Positions 1-7,431 of a stretch of DNA of 19,093 nt are shown piece after piece; the stretch's first letter is position 1; every line of letters starts with the position of its first letter. Source of the DNA: Eggerthellaceae bacterium (GTDB lineage: Bacteria; Actinomycetota; Coriobacteriia; Coriobacteriales; Eggerthellaceae); NCBI GenBank assembly GCA_900753095.1, contig CAADXT010000040.1:1-19093 (forward strand), read 5' to 3'. Below the pieces are notes generated by a model. It saw only the letters and a list, made by a program, of their open reading frames with translations, ran no database searches and had not been told where the DNA came from. A program made the position numbers and the translations under genes.

Positions 1-1
1 C

Positions 2-490
2 AGCCGCAGCGGCGGTTCCTCGAATGCCTCGAATGATGCTTCGGGCAATTCGCAAGGCTCGCGGCAGGGCAGGGGATCCTATTCGGGTTCGAATCCCTTT
101 GCGGGCACGGTGTTCGATTTCGGCTCGTTTTTCACCAATGAGCCCACCGCGGAAGAGCTGTTGCACGAAGCGAAGGCCGACTTGCGCCAGGATGTTGAGC
201 TTATCGTGGCGAAGGCGGTTATCCTTGCGTTGGCGTTCTTGCTGAACGCTCCTGCCACCGGTTTGTACCTTTACACCATCATCTCCATTGGCCAGGGTAT
301 ATGGAAGCGCCTCAATTTCCTTTCGCTTTTCCTTTTGGTGCCCTTTGCCATGCTGGCGCTTATTTTCACGCCTGGCGGCGATGCGGCCATCGGAGTCATC
401 GCGCTGGTGGTGTTCGTGTGCGCGGTTGGCTTCGACATATCGAACGTGTATCGCCACGTGAAAACCATCCGTGCCTTGAAGAAGGATTAA
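2..490 (+). CDS. Membrane protein, 3' part only (N-terminus outside window)
   Basis: The reading frame is open from the left edge of the window, so the true start lies upstream; the GTG at 110 is internal to this frame. The visible part opens with about 33 residues rich in Ser, Gly and Asn, which looks like a flexible linker. A short amphipathic Glu/Ala stretch follows, then about three hydrophobic segments (near nt 215-290, 320-370 and 380-440) and a basic tail ending in KKD. This is the pattern of a polytopic inner-membrane protein tethered by a linker to an N-terminal domain that cannot be seen here. No family motif is recognisable, so no function is given. It ends 144 nt before leuC and probably belongs to an upstream unit. 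Confidence 0.75.
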   Translation, partial: SRSGGSSNASNDASGNSQGSRQGRGSYSGSNPFAGTVFDFGSFFTNEPTAEELLHEAKADLRQDVELIVAKAVILALAFLLNAPATGLYLYTIISIGQGIWKRLNFLSLFLLVPFAMLALIFTPGGDAAIGVIALVVFVCAVGFDISNVYRHVKTIRALKKD

Positions 491-540
491 CGGCTTCACC
501 CGCAAAATCTGACGGACACTGCTACGCTGTGTATCTTATC

Positions 541-601
541 AGAACGTTTGTTCGATTATCGGGCAAACGTTCTGCTACATTATGGGTGCTATAATTAGCA
601 C
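541..601 (+). promoter_or_regulatory. leuC promoter with two overlapping palindromes
   Basis: A perfect TATAAT lies at 590-595, 39 nt before the leuC start. The -35 region (about 567-572) is weak. Two dyads cover the promoter. AGAACGTTTG (541-550) and CAAACGTTCT (564-573) form a perfect 10-bp inverted repeat with a 13-nt spacer over the -35 region. GTGCTA-TAAT-TAGCAC (586-601) is a perfect 16-bp palindrome over the -10 box. No T-run follows either, so operators are more likely than a terminator. The cognate regulator is unknown. Confidence 0.6.
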
Positions 602-634
602 GTTTAACGCAAAGCATTAATTGAAGGAGAGCGT

Positions 635-1903
635 ATGCCACGTCCTATGACCATGGCAGAGAAGATCCTTGCAGCCCATGCAGGGCTTGAGGAAGTGGTT
701 CCCGGCCAGTTGATCGAGTGCAACCTTGACCTCGTTCTTTCCAACGACGTTACCGCACCCATCGCCATCAAAGAGTTCAAGAAGATCGGCGTAGAGAAGG
801 CTTTCGACCCGACGAAAATCGCTTTGGTCCCCGACCATTATGTTCCCAACAAGGACATCAAGAGCGCCGAGCAGGCCAAGATGACGCGCGATTTCGCACG
901 CGAGCAGGGCATCACCCATTATTACGAGGTGGGCTGCATGGGCGTTGAGCATGCTCTTCTTCCCGAGCAGGGCGTTGTGGGCGCTGGTGACCTTATCATC
1001 GGTGCCGACAGCCATACCTGCACCTATGGCGCGCTTGGCGCATTTTCCACCGGTGTTGGCTCAACCGATGCCGCTGTGGGCTATGCAACCGGCAAGGCAT
1101 GGTTCAAGGTCCCTGAAAGCCTTCTGTTCAACATCGAGGGCGAGCTTCGCCCCGGCGTTACGGGCAAGGACATCATCCTGCACATCATCGGCATGATCGG
1201 TGTGGACGGTGCACTGTACCAGGCCATGGAGTTCCGCGGCAGCGCCATCGAGGGCCTTACCATGGACGAGCGCCTCTCCATTTCCAACATGGCAATCGAG
1301 GCCGGCGGCAAGGCGGGCCTTATCCCGGTTGACGATGTTACCCGCAAGTACATGGACGGCCGCACCGAGCGCCCCTACACCGAGTACCATTCCGATCCTG
1401 ATGCGGTATATGCGAAGGTGTACAACATCGACGCCCAGGACATCGTCCCCACGGTTGCGTTCCCGCACCTGCCCTCCAACACGCGTCCCGCATCTGAGGC
1501 TCGCGACATCGTTATCCAGCAGTCCGTCATCGGCTCCTGCACCAACGGCCGCATCGAGGACATGCGTCAGGCCGCTGCTGTGCTCAAGGGCCACAAGGTT
1601 CATCGCGATGTGCGCTGCATCATCATCCCTGCTACGCAGCAGGTGTACCGTCAGTGCATCAAGGAAGGCCTGATGGACATCTTCTTGGATGCAAACTGCG
1701 CAGTTTCCACCCCCACGTGCGGCCCTTGCCTGGGCGGCTACATGGGCATCCTCGCCGCAGGTGAGCGCTCCATCGCAACCACCAACCGCAACTTCGTAGG
1801 CCGCATGGGCGACCCCACCAGCGAGGTGTACCTTTCTTCGCCGGCAGTTGCAGCTGCCAGCGCCGTATTGGGTCATATCGGCCTTCCCGAAGATCTTGAC
1901 TAA
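635..1903 (+). CDS. leuC: 3-isopropylmalate dehydratase, large subunit (LeuC)
   Basis: Large, iron-sulfur-carrying subunit of isopropylmalate isomerase, which converts 2-isopropylmalate to 3-isopropylmalate in leucine synthesis; it can also act on citramalate-type intermediates. At 422 residues it is the normal length for the short prokaryotic LeuC group. Visible hallmarks are GADSHT (123-128), SCTNGR with Cys302, and CGPC with Cys362 and Cys365, the three expected [4Fe-4S] ligands. The start ATG has a strong Shine-Dalgarno (GAAGGAG, about 8 nt upstream). The leuD start follows 15 nt after the stop, so the two subunits are surely co-transcribed. Transcription is likely from the TATAAT promoter at 590-595, which is overlapped by two palindromes. 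Confidence 0.97.
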   Translation: MPRPMTMAEKILAAHAGLEEVVPGQLIECNLDLVLSNDVTAPIAIKEFKKIGVEKAFDPTKIALVPDHYVPNKDIKSAEQAKMTRDFAREQGITHYYEVGCMGVEHALLPEQGVVGAGDLIIGADSHTCTYGALGAFSTGVGSTDAAVGYATGKAWFKVPESLLFNIEGELRPGVTGKDIILHIIGMIGVDGALYQAMEFRGSAIEGLTMDERLSISNMAIEAGGKAGLIPVDDVTRKYMDGRTERPYTEYHSDPDAVYAKVYNIDAQDIVPTVAFPHLPSNTRPASEARDIVIQQSVIGSCTNGRIEDMRQAAAVLKGHKVHRDVRCIIIPATQQVYRQCIKEGLMDIFLDANCAVSTPTCGPCLGGYMGILAAGERSIATTNRNFVGRMGDPTSEVYLSSPAVAAASAVLGHIGLPEDLD

Positions 1904-1918
1904 TTAGGAGAAGCGCAT

Positions 1919-2416
1919 ATGCAATTCAAGGGAACTGTTCATCGCTACGGCCGCGATATCGACACCGACGTTATCATCCCGGCCCGCTATCTCACCACGT
2001 CTGAGCCTTCCGAGCTTGCCAAGCACTGCCTGGAGGACTTGGATGTTGAGTTCGTAAACAAGGTAAAGCCCGGCGACATCATCGTTGCCGAGGAGAACTT
2101 CGGCTGCGGCTCCTCGCGCGAGCATGCGCCTATCGCCATCAAGGCTGCAGGTGTGGATGCTGTTATCGCCAAGAGCTTTGCACGCATCTTCTACCGCAAC
2201 TCCATCAACACGGGCCTTGCCATTTTGGAATGCCCCGAAGCGGTAGACGCCATCAAAAACGGCGACGTGGTAAGCGTTGACACCGAAACGGGTACCATCA
2301 CCGACGAAACCACGGGCGAAAGCTTCACGGCACAGCCTTTCCCGCCCTTCATCGCCGACATCATCGAGCAGGGTGGCTTGCTGAATCGCACGCGCCACGT
2401 GCTTGGGCTCGACTAA
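1919..2416 (+). CDS. leuD: 3-isopropylmalate dehydratase, small subunit (LeuD)
   Basis: Swivel-domain partner of LeuC; the heterodimer is cytosolic. At 165 residues it matches the short LeuD type that pairs with the 420-residue LeuC. It carries the conserved loop GCGSSREHAP (62-71), which contributes to the substrate site, and an N-terminal region (GRDIDTDVIIPARYL) typical of the family. TAGGAG lies just ahead of the ATG start. It is separated by 15 nt from leuC. After the stop comes a 320-nt structured region and a Rho-independent terminator, so leuCD probably forms a transcript that can end before leuB. Confidence 0.97.
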   Translation: MQFKGTVHRYGRDIDTDVIIPARYLTTSEPSELAKHCLEDLDVEFVNKVKPGDIIVAEENFGCGSSREHAPIAIKAAGVDAVIAKSFARIFYRNSINTGLAILECPEAVDAIKNGDVVSVDTETGTITDETTGESFTAQPFPPFIADIIEQGGLLNRTRHVLGLD

Positions 2417-2434
2417 AGAGCTTTTAGCCCCGAG

Positions 2435-2554
2435 CTCCTAGAACGCAGAGGCTCAATAGCCTTGTGCGGAAATCTGGGAGTGCAGAGGTTCTCTGCCAAT
2501 CAGGGTGGTTCGCGGCCCCGTTCCGCGCGGTATAGGCACGCAGAACGGGGCCGC
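2435..2554 (+). promoter_or_regulatory. T-box-like leader fold between leuD and leuB (tentative)
   Basis: The order of elements resembles a compact T-box. A stem I-like arm has CTCCTAGA (2435-2442) pairing with TCTGGGAG (2473-2480), CGCA/TGCG and AGGCT/AGCCT above it, and an internal loop AGAA versus GAAATCT. A stem III-like hairpin GCAGAG-gtt-CTCTGC follows (2482-2496). Then comes AGGGTGGTTCGCGG (2502-2515), close to the T-box consensus AGGGUGGNACCGCG with one substitution and one deletion. Overlapping its end is a 12-bp hairpin, GCGGCCCCGTTC (2512-2523) with GAACGGGGCCGC (2543-2554). If GAA precedes the specifier, the triplet would be ATC (Ile), but the assignment is weak. The final hairpin lacks a T-run. 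The fold is seen by eye; T-box identity is inference. Confidence 0.4.
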
Positions 2555-2578
2555 TTGGGCGCATAGGGGGAGGCAAGC

Positions 2579-2695
2579 ATGTTGCTGACGTGCTCGCCCT
2601 CAAGGCCCTTGCGCCCCTCAGACTTCCGCTTGCTGTTTTGCTCAGCGCACAGCTGGACATTCAACGCCCTTTCGGGCGTTTTTTTATTGCGGTAA
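2579..2695 (+). CDS. Possible 38-codon small ORF / leader peptide upstream of leuB
   Basis: An ATG at 2579 is preceded by GGGGGAGG with 5 nt spacing, one of the strongest ribosome-binding sites in the window. The frame runs 38 codons, begins Met-Leu-Leu-Thr-Cys, contains several Leu and Arg codons, and passes through the terminator hairpin at 2663-2680 before a TAA. A ribosome translating it would disrupt that hairpin, so it could couple translation to read-through into leuB. There is no run of Leu codons as in a classical leu attenuator. Coding status is unproven; it may be a chance ORF. Confidence 0.3.
   Translation: MLLTCSPSRPLRPSDFRLLFCSAHSWTFNALSGVFLLR
2663..2686 (+). terminator. Rho-independent terminator between leuD and leuB
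   Basis: AACGCCC (2663-2669), a TTTC loop, GGGCGTT (2674-2680), then a run of T. This is a textbook intrinsic terminator placed 50 nt before the leuB start. It separates leuCD from leuB unless read-through is regulated. Confidence 0.85.
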
Positions 2696-2736
2696 TATCG
2701 TTTGCGAACTGTTTTTAGCTGAAAGAGGATTTCACT

Positions 2737-3846
2737 ATGACCAAGACGTATAAGATCTGCACGTTGCCCGGCGACGGCATCGGCCCCGAGATCATGGCCG
2801 AAGGCGTAAAGGTGCTGAAGGCTCTGGGCAAAAAGTACGATGCCGAGTTCACCTGCGAAGATGCCCTTATCGGCGGCTGCGCCATCGACGCGACGGGTGA
2901 GGCGCTGCCTCAGGCAACGCTCGATGCGGCCAACGCCTCCGATGCGGTGCTGCTTGCTGCAGTGGGCGGTCCCAAGTGGGACACCACCGATCCGAACGCA
3001 CCTCGTCCTGAGCAGGGACTGCTGGGCATCCGCAAGGCGCTTGGCCTGTACACCAACCTGCGCCCGGTGCAGATCTTCAACGCTTTGGCAGATGCCTCCA
3101 CGTTGAAGCCCGAGGTGATCGACGGGGTGGACATGATGATCGTTCGCGAGCTCACCGGCGGCCTGTACTTCGGTAAGCGTGAGCGCTTCTACGACGAGGA
3201 AGGTGCCGGCGCCAACGGCGGCAAGGGCCAGCGTGCCTACGACATGCTCGAGTATCGCGAGTACGAGGTTGAGCGCATTGCCCGTCAGGCTTTCGAGGCT
3301 GCCCGCAAGCGCAAGAACAAGGTTACGAGCGTTGACAAGCGCAACGTTCTGGAAACTTCTCGTATGTGGCGCGAGGTTGTGCATCGCGTGCACGACGAGG
3401 AGTACCCCGAGGTCGAGCTTGAGGATCTGCTGGTGGACAACACGGCAATGCAGCTGATCAACCGTCCGGCCGATTTCGACGTGGTGGTTACCGAGAATAT
3501 GTTCGGCGACATCCTCTCCGACGAGGCTGCCCAGATCACCGGTTCGCTGGGCATGCTCGCCAGCGCATCCCTGGGCGACGGCGTTGCCCTGTACGAGCCC
3601 AGCCATGGCAGCGCACCCGACATTGCCGGCCAGGGCATTGCAAACCCCTTGGCCCAGATCATGTCGGTTGGCATGATGCTCCGCTACAGCTTCGACATGG
3701 GTGAAGCGGCTGACGACATCCAGCGCGCCATCACCGAGGTGCTCGACGAAGGTTGGCGCACGGGCGACTTGAAGGATGCCACTACGCCTGCCGATAAGGT
3801 TGTGGGCACCGTTGCCATGGGCGATTTGGTGGTTGCGCATCTGTAG
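2737..3846 (+). CDS. leuB: 3-isopropylmalate dehydrogenase (LeuB)
   Basis: NAD-dependent oxidative decarboxylation of 3-isopropylmalate to 2-oxoisocaproate, the step after LeuCD. At 369 residues it has family length. GDGIGPE (12-18) is near the N-terminus; LTGGLYFGKRE (around 139-149) holds the catalytic Tyr region; the catalytic Lys lies in SVDKRNVLETS (around 199-209). The isocitrate/isopropylmalate dehydrogenase signature NMFGDILSDEAAQITGSLG is near 254-272. AGAGGA lies about 9 nt before the ATG. A TAATAT hexamer at 2693-2698, after the terminator, may serve as a -10 for an independent transcript, but no convincing -35 is visible. leuA is not in this window. Confidence 0.97.
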   Translation: MTKTYKICTLPGDGIGPEIMAEGVKVLKALGKKYDAEFTCEDALIGGCAIDATGEALPQATLDAANASDAVLLAAVGGPKWDTTDPNAPRPEQGLLGIRKALGLYTNLRPVQIFNALADASTLKPEVIDGVDMMIVRELTGGLYFGKRERFYDEEGAGANGGKGQRAYDMLEYREYEVERIARQAFEAARKRKNKVTSVDKRNVLETSRMWREVVHRVHDEEYPEVELEDLLVDNTAMQLINRPADFDVVVTENMFGDILSDEAAQITGSLGMLASASLGDGVALYEPSHGSAPDIAGQGIANPLAQIMSVGMMLRYSFDMGEAADDIQRAITEVLDEGWRTGDLKDATTPADKVVGTVAMGDLVVAHL

Positions 3847-3852
3847 CCCAAC

Positions 3853-3874
3853 ACGCCGTTCTGCCGAACGGCGT
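3853..3874 (+). terminator. Hairpin after leuB, terminator-like without T-run
   Basis: ACGCCGTTC (3853-3861), loop TGCC, GAACGGCGT (3866-3874): a perfect 9-bp stem 6 nt after the leuB stop. Only TGATTC follows, so termination may be weak, or the hairpin may stabilise the 3' end. A very similar hairpin with GTTC/GAAC closing a 4-nt loop follows aspS. Confidence 0.5.
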
Positions 3875-3893
3875 TGATTCGCAGGAGGCTCGA

Positions 3894-4090
3894 TGATGCT
3901 GCGCGAGCCCCTGGCGGTACAGATGGCGGTCCAAGCGGGCTAGACGTGCAAAGAGCGTCTGGCAAATCCCGCTCAGCGAAGCTGTGCAGGATGCGTCTGC
4001 TCGGATGCATAGCTTGGAACGGAGCATGCCACCTGCATGCTCGCCCCGCCATCTGCACTCGCCAGGGGCTCGTTTGCTGTTTATCCGAAA
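3894..4090 (+). repeat. Structured intergenic element, copy A (long form)
   Basis: Related to copy B at 7474-7599. The ends TGATGCTGCGCGAGCC and GCTGTTT..TCCGAAA are shared with B. The outer helix is GAGCCCCTGGCG (3905-3916) with CGCCAGGGGCTC (4060-4071). A second helix is CAGATGGCGG (3920-3929) with CCGCCATCTG (4046-4055). Inside are three more arms: AGCGGG/CCCGCT (3934-3939 with 3968-3973), enclosing AGACG/CGTCT; AAGCTGTGCA (3979-3988) with TGCATAGCTT (4006-4015); and GAGCATGC/GCATGCTC (4022-4029 with 4035-4042). The whole resembles a multi-arm clover. It holds no credible gene and sits between leuB and the hisS promoter. Function is unknown. Confidence 0.7.
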
Positions 4091-4140
4091 TAGGGTCGGG
4101 CTTTCCTTTGATGCGCCTTTTTTGAGCGTGAGTGCAGCGC

Positions 4141-4173
4141 TATAATAGGGCGGTTACAGGCATTGATATGCCT
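4141..4173 (+). promoter_or_regulatory. hisS -10 box and short structured leader
   Basis: TATAAT at 4141-4146 is the only strong -10 ahead of hisS; no good -35 lies at 16-18 nt (a T-run at 4118-4123 is the nearest). The predicted leader of about 55 nt contains a hairpin AGGCAT-tgat-ATGCCT (4158-4173), flanked by AGGG and CCCT that can extend it. No T-box consensus was found ahead of hisS. The start codon has no clear Shine-Dalgarno, so translation initiation may depend on this leader. Confidence 0.5.
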
Positions 4174-4207
4174 ACCCTGAGTATTCGAAAGTGAGCAACC
4201 AAAGCAT

Positions 4208-5509
4208 ATGGCAGTGAAAGCACCCGAGGGAACCTTCGATCTTCTTCCTGATGACGTGCGGTTTTGGGACTATTTCCGTCAAACCGCGTTCGAGATTTTC
4301 GGTCGTTGCGGCTATCAGCCCATTGAAACCCCGTTGTTCGAGCAGACGGATTTGTTCGTGCGTGGCATTGGCCAGTCCACCGACGTTGTTTCCAAAGAGA
4401 TGTTCACGGTTGTTTCCGGCGGCAACATGGAAAAGCTGCTTGCCGGTGAGTCCCTGAAGGCGAAAAGCCGCCTTTCCCTGCGTCCTGAAGGCACGGCAGG
4501 CGCGGTTCGCGCCGTTGTCCAGCACGACTTGGTTCCGCAGGGCGGTGCCCCAGCGAAGCTCATGTACGCTGGCCCGATGTTCCGCGCCGAGCGTCCTCAG
4601 AAGGGCCGTTTGCGCCAGTTCCGTCAGGTCGGCGTTGAGTGCCTGGGGGCCGATGAGCCAACGGTAGACGCCGAGGCCATCATCATGCTCATGCGCTTCT
4701 ACGAGGCCATTGGCATTCCCGCAACGGAAACCCGCCTGCTGTTGAACTCGATGGGCTGCGAGAAGTGCCGTCCGGCTTATCGCGAGATGGTGCGTGAGCA
4801 CATCCATCAGCATTCTGGCGAGCTGTGCGAAGAGTGCAACCATCGTGCCGACCTGAACCCGCTTCGCGCGTTCGACTGCAAGAACGAGCATTGTCACGAG
4901 GTTATGGAAGGCGCTCCGAAGATCACCGACCATCTGTGCGACGAGTGCCGTGCGCACTACGAGGCCGTGAAGAGCTATCTGGATGCTGCCGGCATTGCCT
5001 ACATCGAGGATCCGCGCTTGGTTCGCGGCCTCGACTACTACACGCGCACCGTGTTCGAGATTCAGGTTGATACGGGCATGGGCAGCCAGAACGCCATCGG
5101 CGGCGGCGGCCGTTACGACAAGCTGGCCAAGGAAGTGGGCGGCCGCGACACTCCGGGCCTGGGCTTCGCCTTGGGTTACGAGCGCTGCGTTTTGGCGCTC
5201 GAGGCGCTTGGCGTAAAGGCGGAAAGCACCGTGCAGCCCGCCGCCTTCATCGCATGCGTCGACGACTCCACCCGTGCAACGGCATTCAACCTGGCGCAAG
5301 AGCTTCGCGCTGCGGGCCTCTACATTGAGCTCGACCATCAGAAGCGCAGCCTGAAGAGCCAGTTCAAGCTCGCCGACAAGCTTTCGGCGCGTAAGGTTGT
5401 TGTGCTTGGCCCCGATGAGGTGGCGCAGGGCGTTGCGAAGGTGCGCGATATGGCGACCCATGAAGAGCAGGCGGTAAAGCTTGATGCCGTGGCCGAGGCC
5501 TTGGCGTAG
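4208..5509 (+). CDS. hisS: Histidyl-tRNA synthetase (HisRS)
   Basis: Class II aminoacyl-tRNA synthetase charging tRNA(His), cytosolic, 433 residues. LRPEGT is at 91-96, motif 2 (FRAERPQKGRLRQFRQ) at 125-140, the histidine-binding signature LVRGLDYYTR at 271-280, GGGRYD at 299-304 and motif 3 (GLGFALGYER) at 317-326. The C-terminal anticodon-binding domain is complete. The insertion between motifs 2 and 3 carries eight Cys in four pairs (184/187, 207/210, 224/229, 244/247), more than I expect for the family; two zinc sites are possible. The start is chosen because MAVKAPEGTFDLLP matches the usual HisRS N-terminus, although the ribosome-binding site is weak. aspS lies 135 nt downstream in the same orientation, the common hisS-aspS pairing. 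Confidence 0.97.
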   Translation: MAVKAPEGTFDLLPDDVRFWDYFRQTAFEIFGRCGYQPIETPLFEQTDLFVRGIGQSTDVVSKEMFTVVSGGNMEKLLAGESLKAKSRLSLRPEGTAGAVRAVVQHDLVPQGGAPAKLMYAGPMFRAERPQKGRLRQFRQVGVECLGADEPTVDAEAIIMLMRFYEAIGIPATETRLLLNSMGCEKCRPAYREMVREHIHQHSGELCEECNHRADLNPLRAFDCKNEHCHEVMEGAPKITDHLCDECRAHYEAVKSYLDAAGIAYIEDPRLVRGLDYYTRTVFEIQVDTGMGSQNAIGGGGRYDKLAKEVGGRDTPGLGFALGYERCVLALEALGVKAESTVQPAAFIACVDDSTRATAFNLAQELRAAGLYIELDHQKRSLKSQFKLADKLSARKVVVLGPDEVAQGVAKVRDMATHEEQAVKLDAVAEALA

Positions 5510-5644
5510 CAAGCACGGTTCCTGCCGAAGAAACAATCGCACCGGGTTGCGCAAAGGCGCTTCCTGCGTGATGAGATACCGTAGTTAAACAAAAGCTGCT
5601 TGCGGGGCAGCTGGTAGCGATAGGAAAGAGGAGCAAGCACTACC

Positions 5645-7423
5645 ATGACCGATTATCTGAACGAATACTGCATGCACTCCCACACGTGTGGGCAGTTGCG
5701 TCGCAGCGACGTTGACGCAGAGGTTACCCTGACCGGTTGGGTATGGCACAACCGCGACCACGGCGGCCTGATCTTCATCGACCTGCGTGATCGCGAGGGT
5801 TACACCCAGGTTGTCGTCGACCCCGACTGCGTAAGCGAGGAAGACTTCCACACGGCTGAGCACCTGGGCCGCGAATATGCGCTTGAGGTTACCGGCAAGG
5901 TTCGCGCTCGCTTGGACGAGGCCGTTAACCCCAATATGGCAACGGGCGAGATCGAGGTTCTGGCAAGCTCGGTAACGGTGCTGAACACCTCCGTTACCCC
6001 TCCGTTCTCCATCGAGGACGGCATCGAAACCGACGAGACCACCCGTATGAAGTGGCGTTATCTTGACCTTCGCCGTCCTGAGATGTACGCAAACCTGAAG
6101 CTGCGCCATGTGGTTGCCCAGGCTATGCGTTCTGCTTTGAACAAGCGCGGCTTCCTTGAGGTTGAGACGCCTATCCTGGCAAACTCCACCCCTGAGGGCG
6201 CTCGTGACTACATCGTTCCCTCCCGCCCGAACCCAGGCAAGTTCTATGCTCTGCCCCAGAGCCCTCAGCAGTTCAAGCAGATGCTGATGGTTGGCGGCAT
6301 TGAGCGCTATTACCAGATTGCCCGCTGCTTCCGCGACGAGGACCTTCGCGCTGACCGTCAGCCCGAATTCACCCAGGTTGACATCGAGATGTCGTTCGTT
6401 AAGGAAAACGACGTTATCGATATGATGGAAGGTGTTTTCCAGGAGGTTCTGGAGGCTGCTGGCGTTGAGCATGAGTTCCCGCTGCAGCGCATGCCCTGGA
6501 AAGAGGCTATGGATCGCTTTGGCTGCGACCGTCCCGACATCCGCTTCGGCATGGAGCTTGTTGAGCTTACCGACATCGTTCGCGGCTGCGGCTTCGGCGT
6601 GTTCTCCAAGGCGGTAGAAGCCGGCAACATCGTCAAGGCCATCAACTGCAAGGGCGCAGGCGACTGGAGCCGCGGCGAAATCGAGAAGCTGGGCAACATC
6701 GCTTCCGAAAACGGCGCAAAGGGCATGGCTTGGATTGCCTACACCACCGATGGCAAGGAAAAGAGCCCCATTATCAAGTTCCTGGGCGATGACGTCCATG
6801 CCAAGATCAAGGAAGCTATGGGCGTAGAGCCGGGCGACTTGGTTCTGTTCGCTGCCGATACCTTCGAGATCGCCAACGCCGTTCTCTCCGCTCTTCGTTT
6901 GCACATGGCAGACGCCTTGAACATTCCCCGCGAAGGCCATAAGCTCCTGTGGGTTGTCGACTTCCCGATGTTCCGTTATGACGACGAGCTGAAGAAGTAC
7001 GCTGCTGAGCATCATCCGTTCACGATGATCCCCGAATCCGATTGGGACAAGATCGAGACCGATCCTCTCTCTTGCGGCAGCTACAGCTATGACATCGTCA
7101 TGGACGGTTTCGAAGCTGGTGGCGGCTCCATCCGTATCCACAATGCCGAGCTGCAGAAGCGCGTTCTGGCTCGTTGCGGCGTAGATGAAGAGGATATGGA
7201 AGTGAAGTTCGGTCATCTTATTCATGCGCTTGAGCTCGGTGCTCCTCCTCATGGTGGCATCGCCATCGGTCTTGACCGTTTGGTAATGCTTCTGGCTGGT
7301 AAGCAGTCCATCCGCGACGTTATCGCGTTCCCGAAGACGAGCTCCGCCTCCGACCCGATGACGGGCGCTCCGAACGCAGTTACCGCAAAGCAGCTCAAGG
7401 AAGTTGCATTGCGCACGCTTTAA
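5645..7423 (+). CDS. aspS: Aspartyl-tRNA synthetase, bacterial type, probably non-discriminating
   Basis: Class II synthetase charging tRNA(Asp). At 592 residues it is the bacterial type with the GAD insertion. It shows the N-terminal anticodon-binding OB fold, QSPQ (205-208), motif 2 FRDEDLRADRQPEFTQVDIE (229-248), and motif 3 with GLDR at 542-545. In the anticodon-binding loop RDHGGLIFIDLRD the residue after Asp is His39, where E. coli has Leu. His at this place is known from non-discriminating AspRS such as that of Mycobacterium, which also charges tRNA(Asn) for later amidation by GatCAB. AAAGAGGAG lies 11 nt before the ATG, rather far. The hisS-aspS gap holds only a small hairpin, AGCTGC-ttgcggg-GCAGCT, near 5594-5612. 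Confidence 0.97.
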   Translation: MTDYLNEYCMHSHTCGQLRRSDVDAEVTLTGWVWHNRDHGGLIFIDLRDREGYTQVVVDPDCVSEEDFHTAEHLGREYALEVTGKVRARLDEAVNPNMATGEIEVLASSVTVLNTSVTPPFSIEDGIETDETTRMKWRYLDLRRPEMYANLKLRHVVAQAMRSALNKRGFLEVETPILANSTPEGARDYIVPSRPNPGKFYALPQSPQQFKQMLMVGGIERYYQIARCFRDEDLRADRQPEFTQVDIEMSFVKENDVIDMMEGVFQEVLEAAGVEHEFPLQRMPWKEAMDRFGCDRPDIRFGMELVELTDIVRGCGFGVFSKAVEAGNIVKAINCKGAGDWSRGEIEKLGNIASENGAKGMAWIAYTTDGKEKSPIIKFLGDDVHAKIKEAMGVEPGDLVLFAADTFEIANAVLSALRLHMADALNIPREGHKLLWVVDFPMFRYDDELKKYAAEHHPFTMIPESDWDKIETDPLSCGSYSYDIVMDGFEAGGGSIRIHNAELQKRVLARCGVDEEDMEVKFGHLIHALELGAPPHGGIAIGLDRLVMLLAGKQSIRDVIAFPKTSSASDPMTGAPNAVTAKQLKEVALRTL

Positions 7424-7431
7424 TCTTTTGG

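Noticed and set aside
2500..3840. Minus-strand frame of 446 codons antisense to leuB
   Set aside because: leuB has all its motifs on the plus strand; the antisense frame has no motif or ribosome-binding site. The same holds for antisense frames over hisS (4172-5554) and the XRE-aminotransferase gene (16501-17343).
3874..4125. Plus-strand frame of 83 codons in the leuB-hisS gap
   Set aside because: It lies inside the base-paired element; its sequence is explained by the palindromes, and it is not preserved in copy B. The frame at 7526-7750 is rejected for the same reason.
4091..4207. T-box leader for hisS
   Set aside because: T-boxes are common ahead of hisS in related phyla, but no AGGGUGGNACCGCG-like segment or stem I is present here; only a short hairpin is seen.
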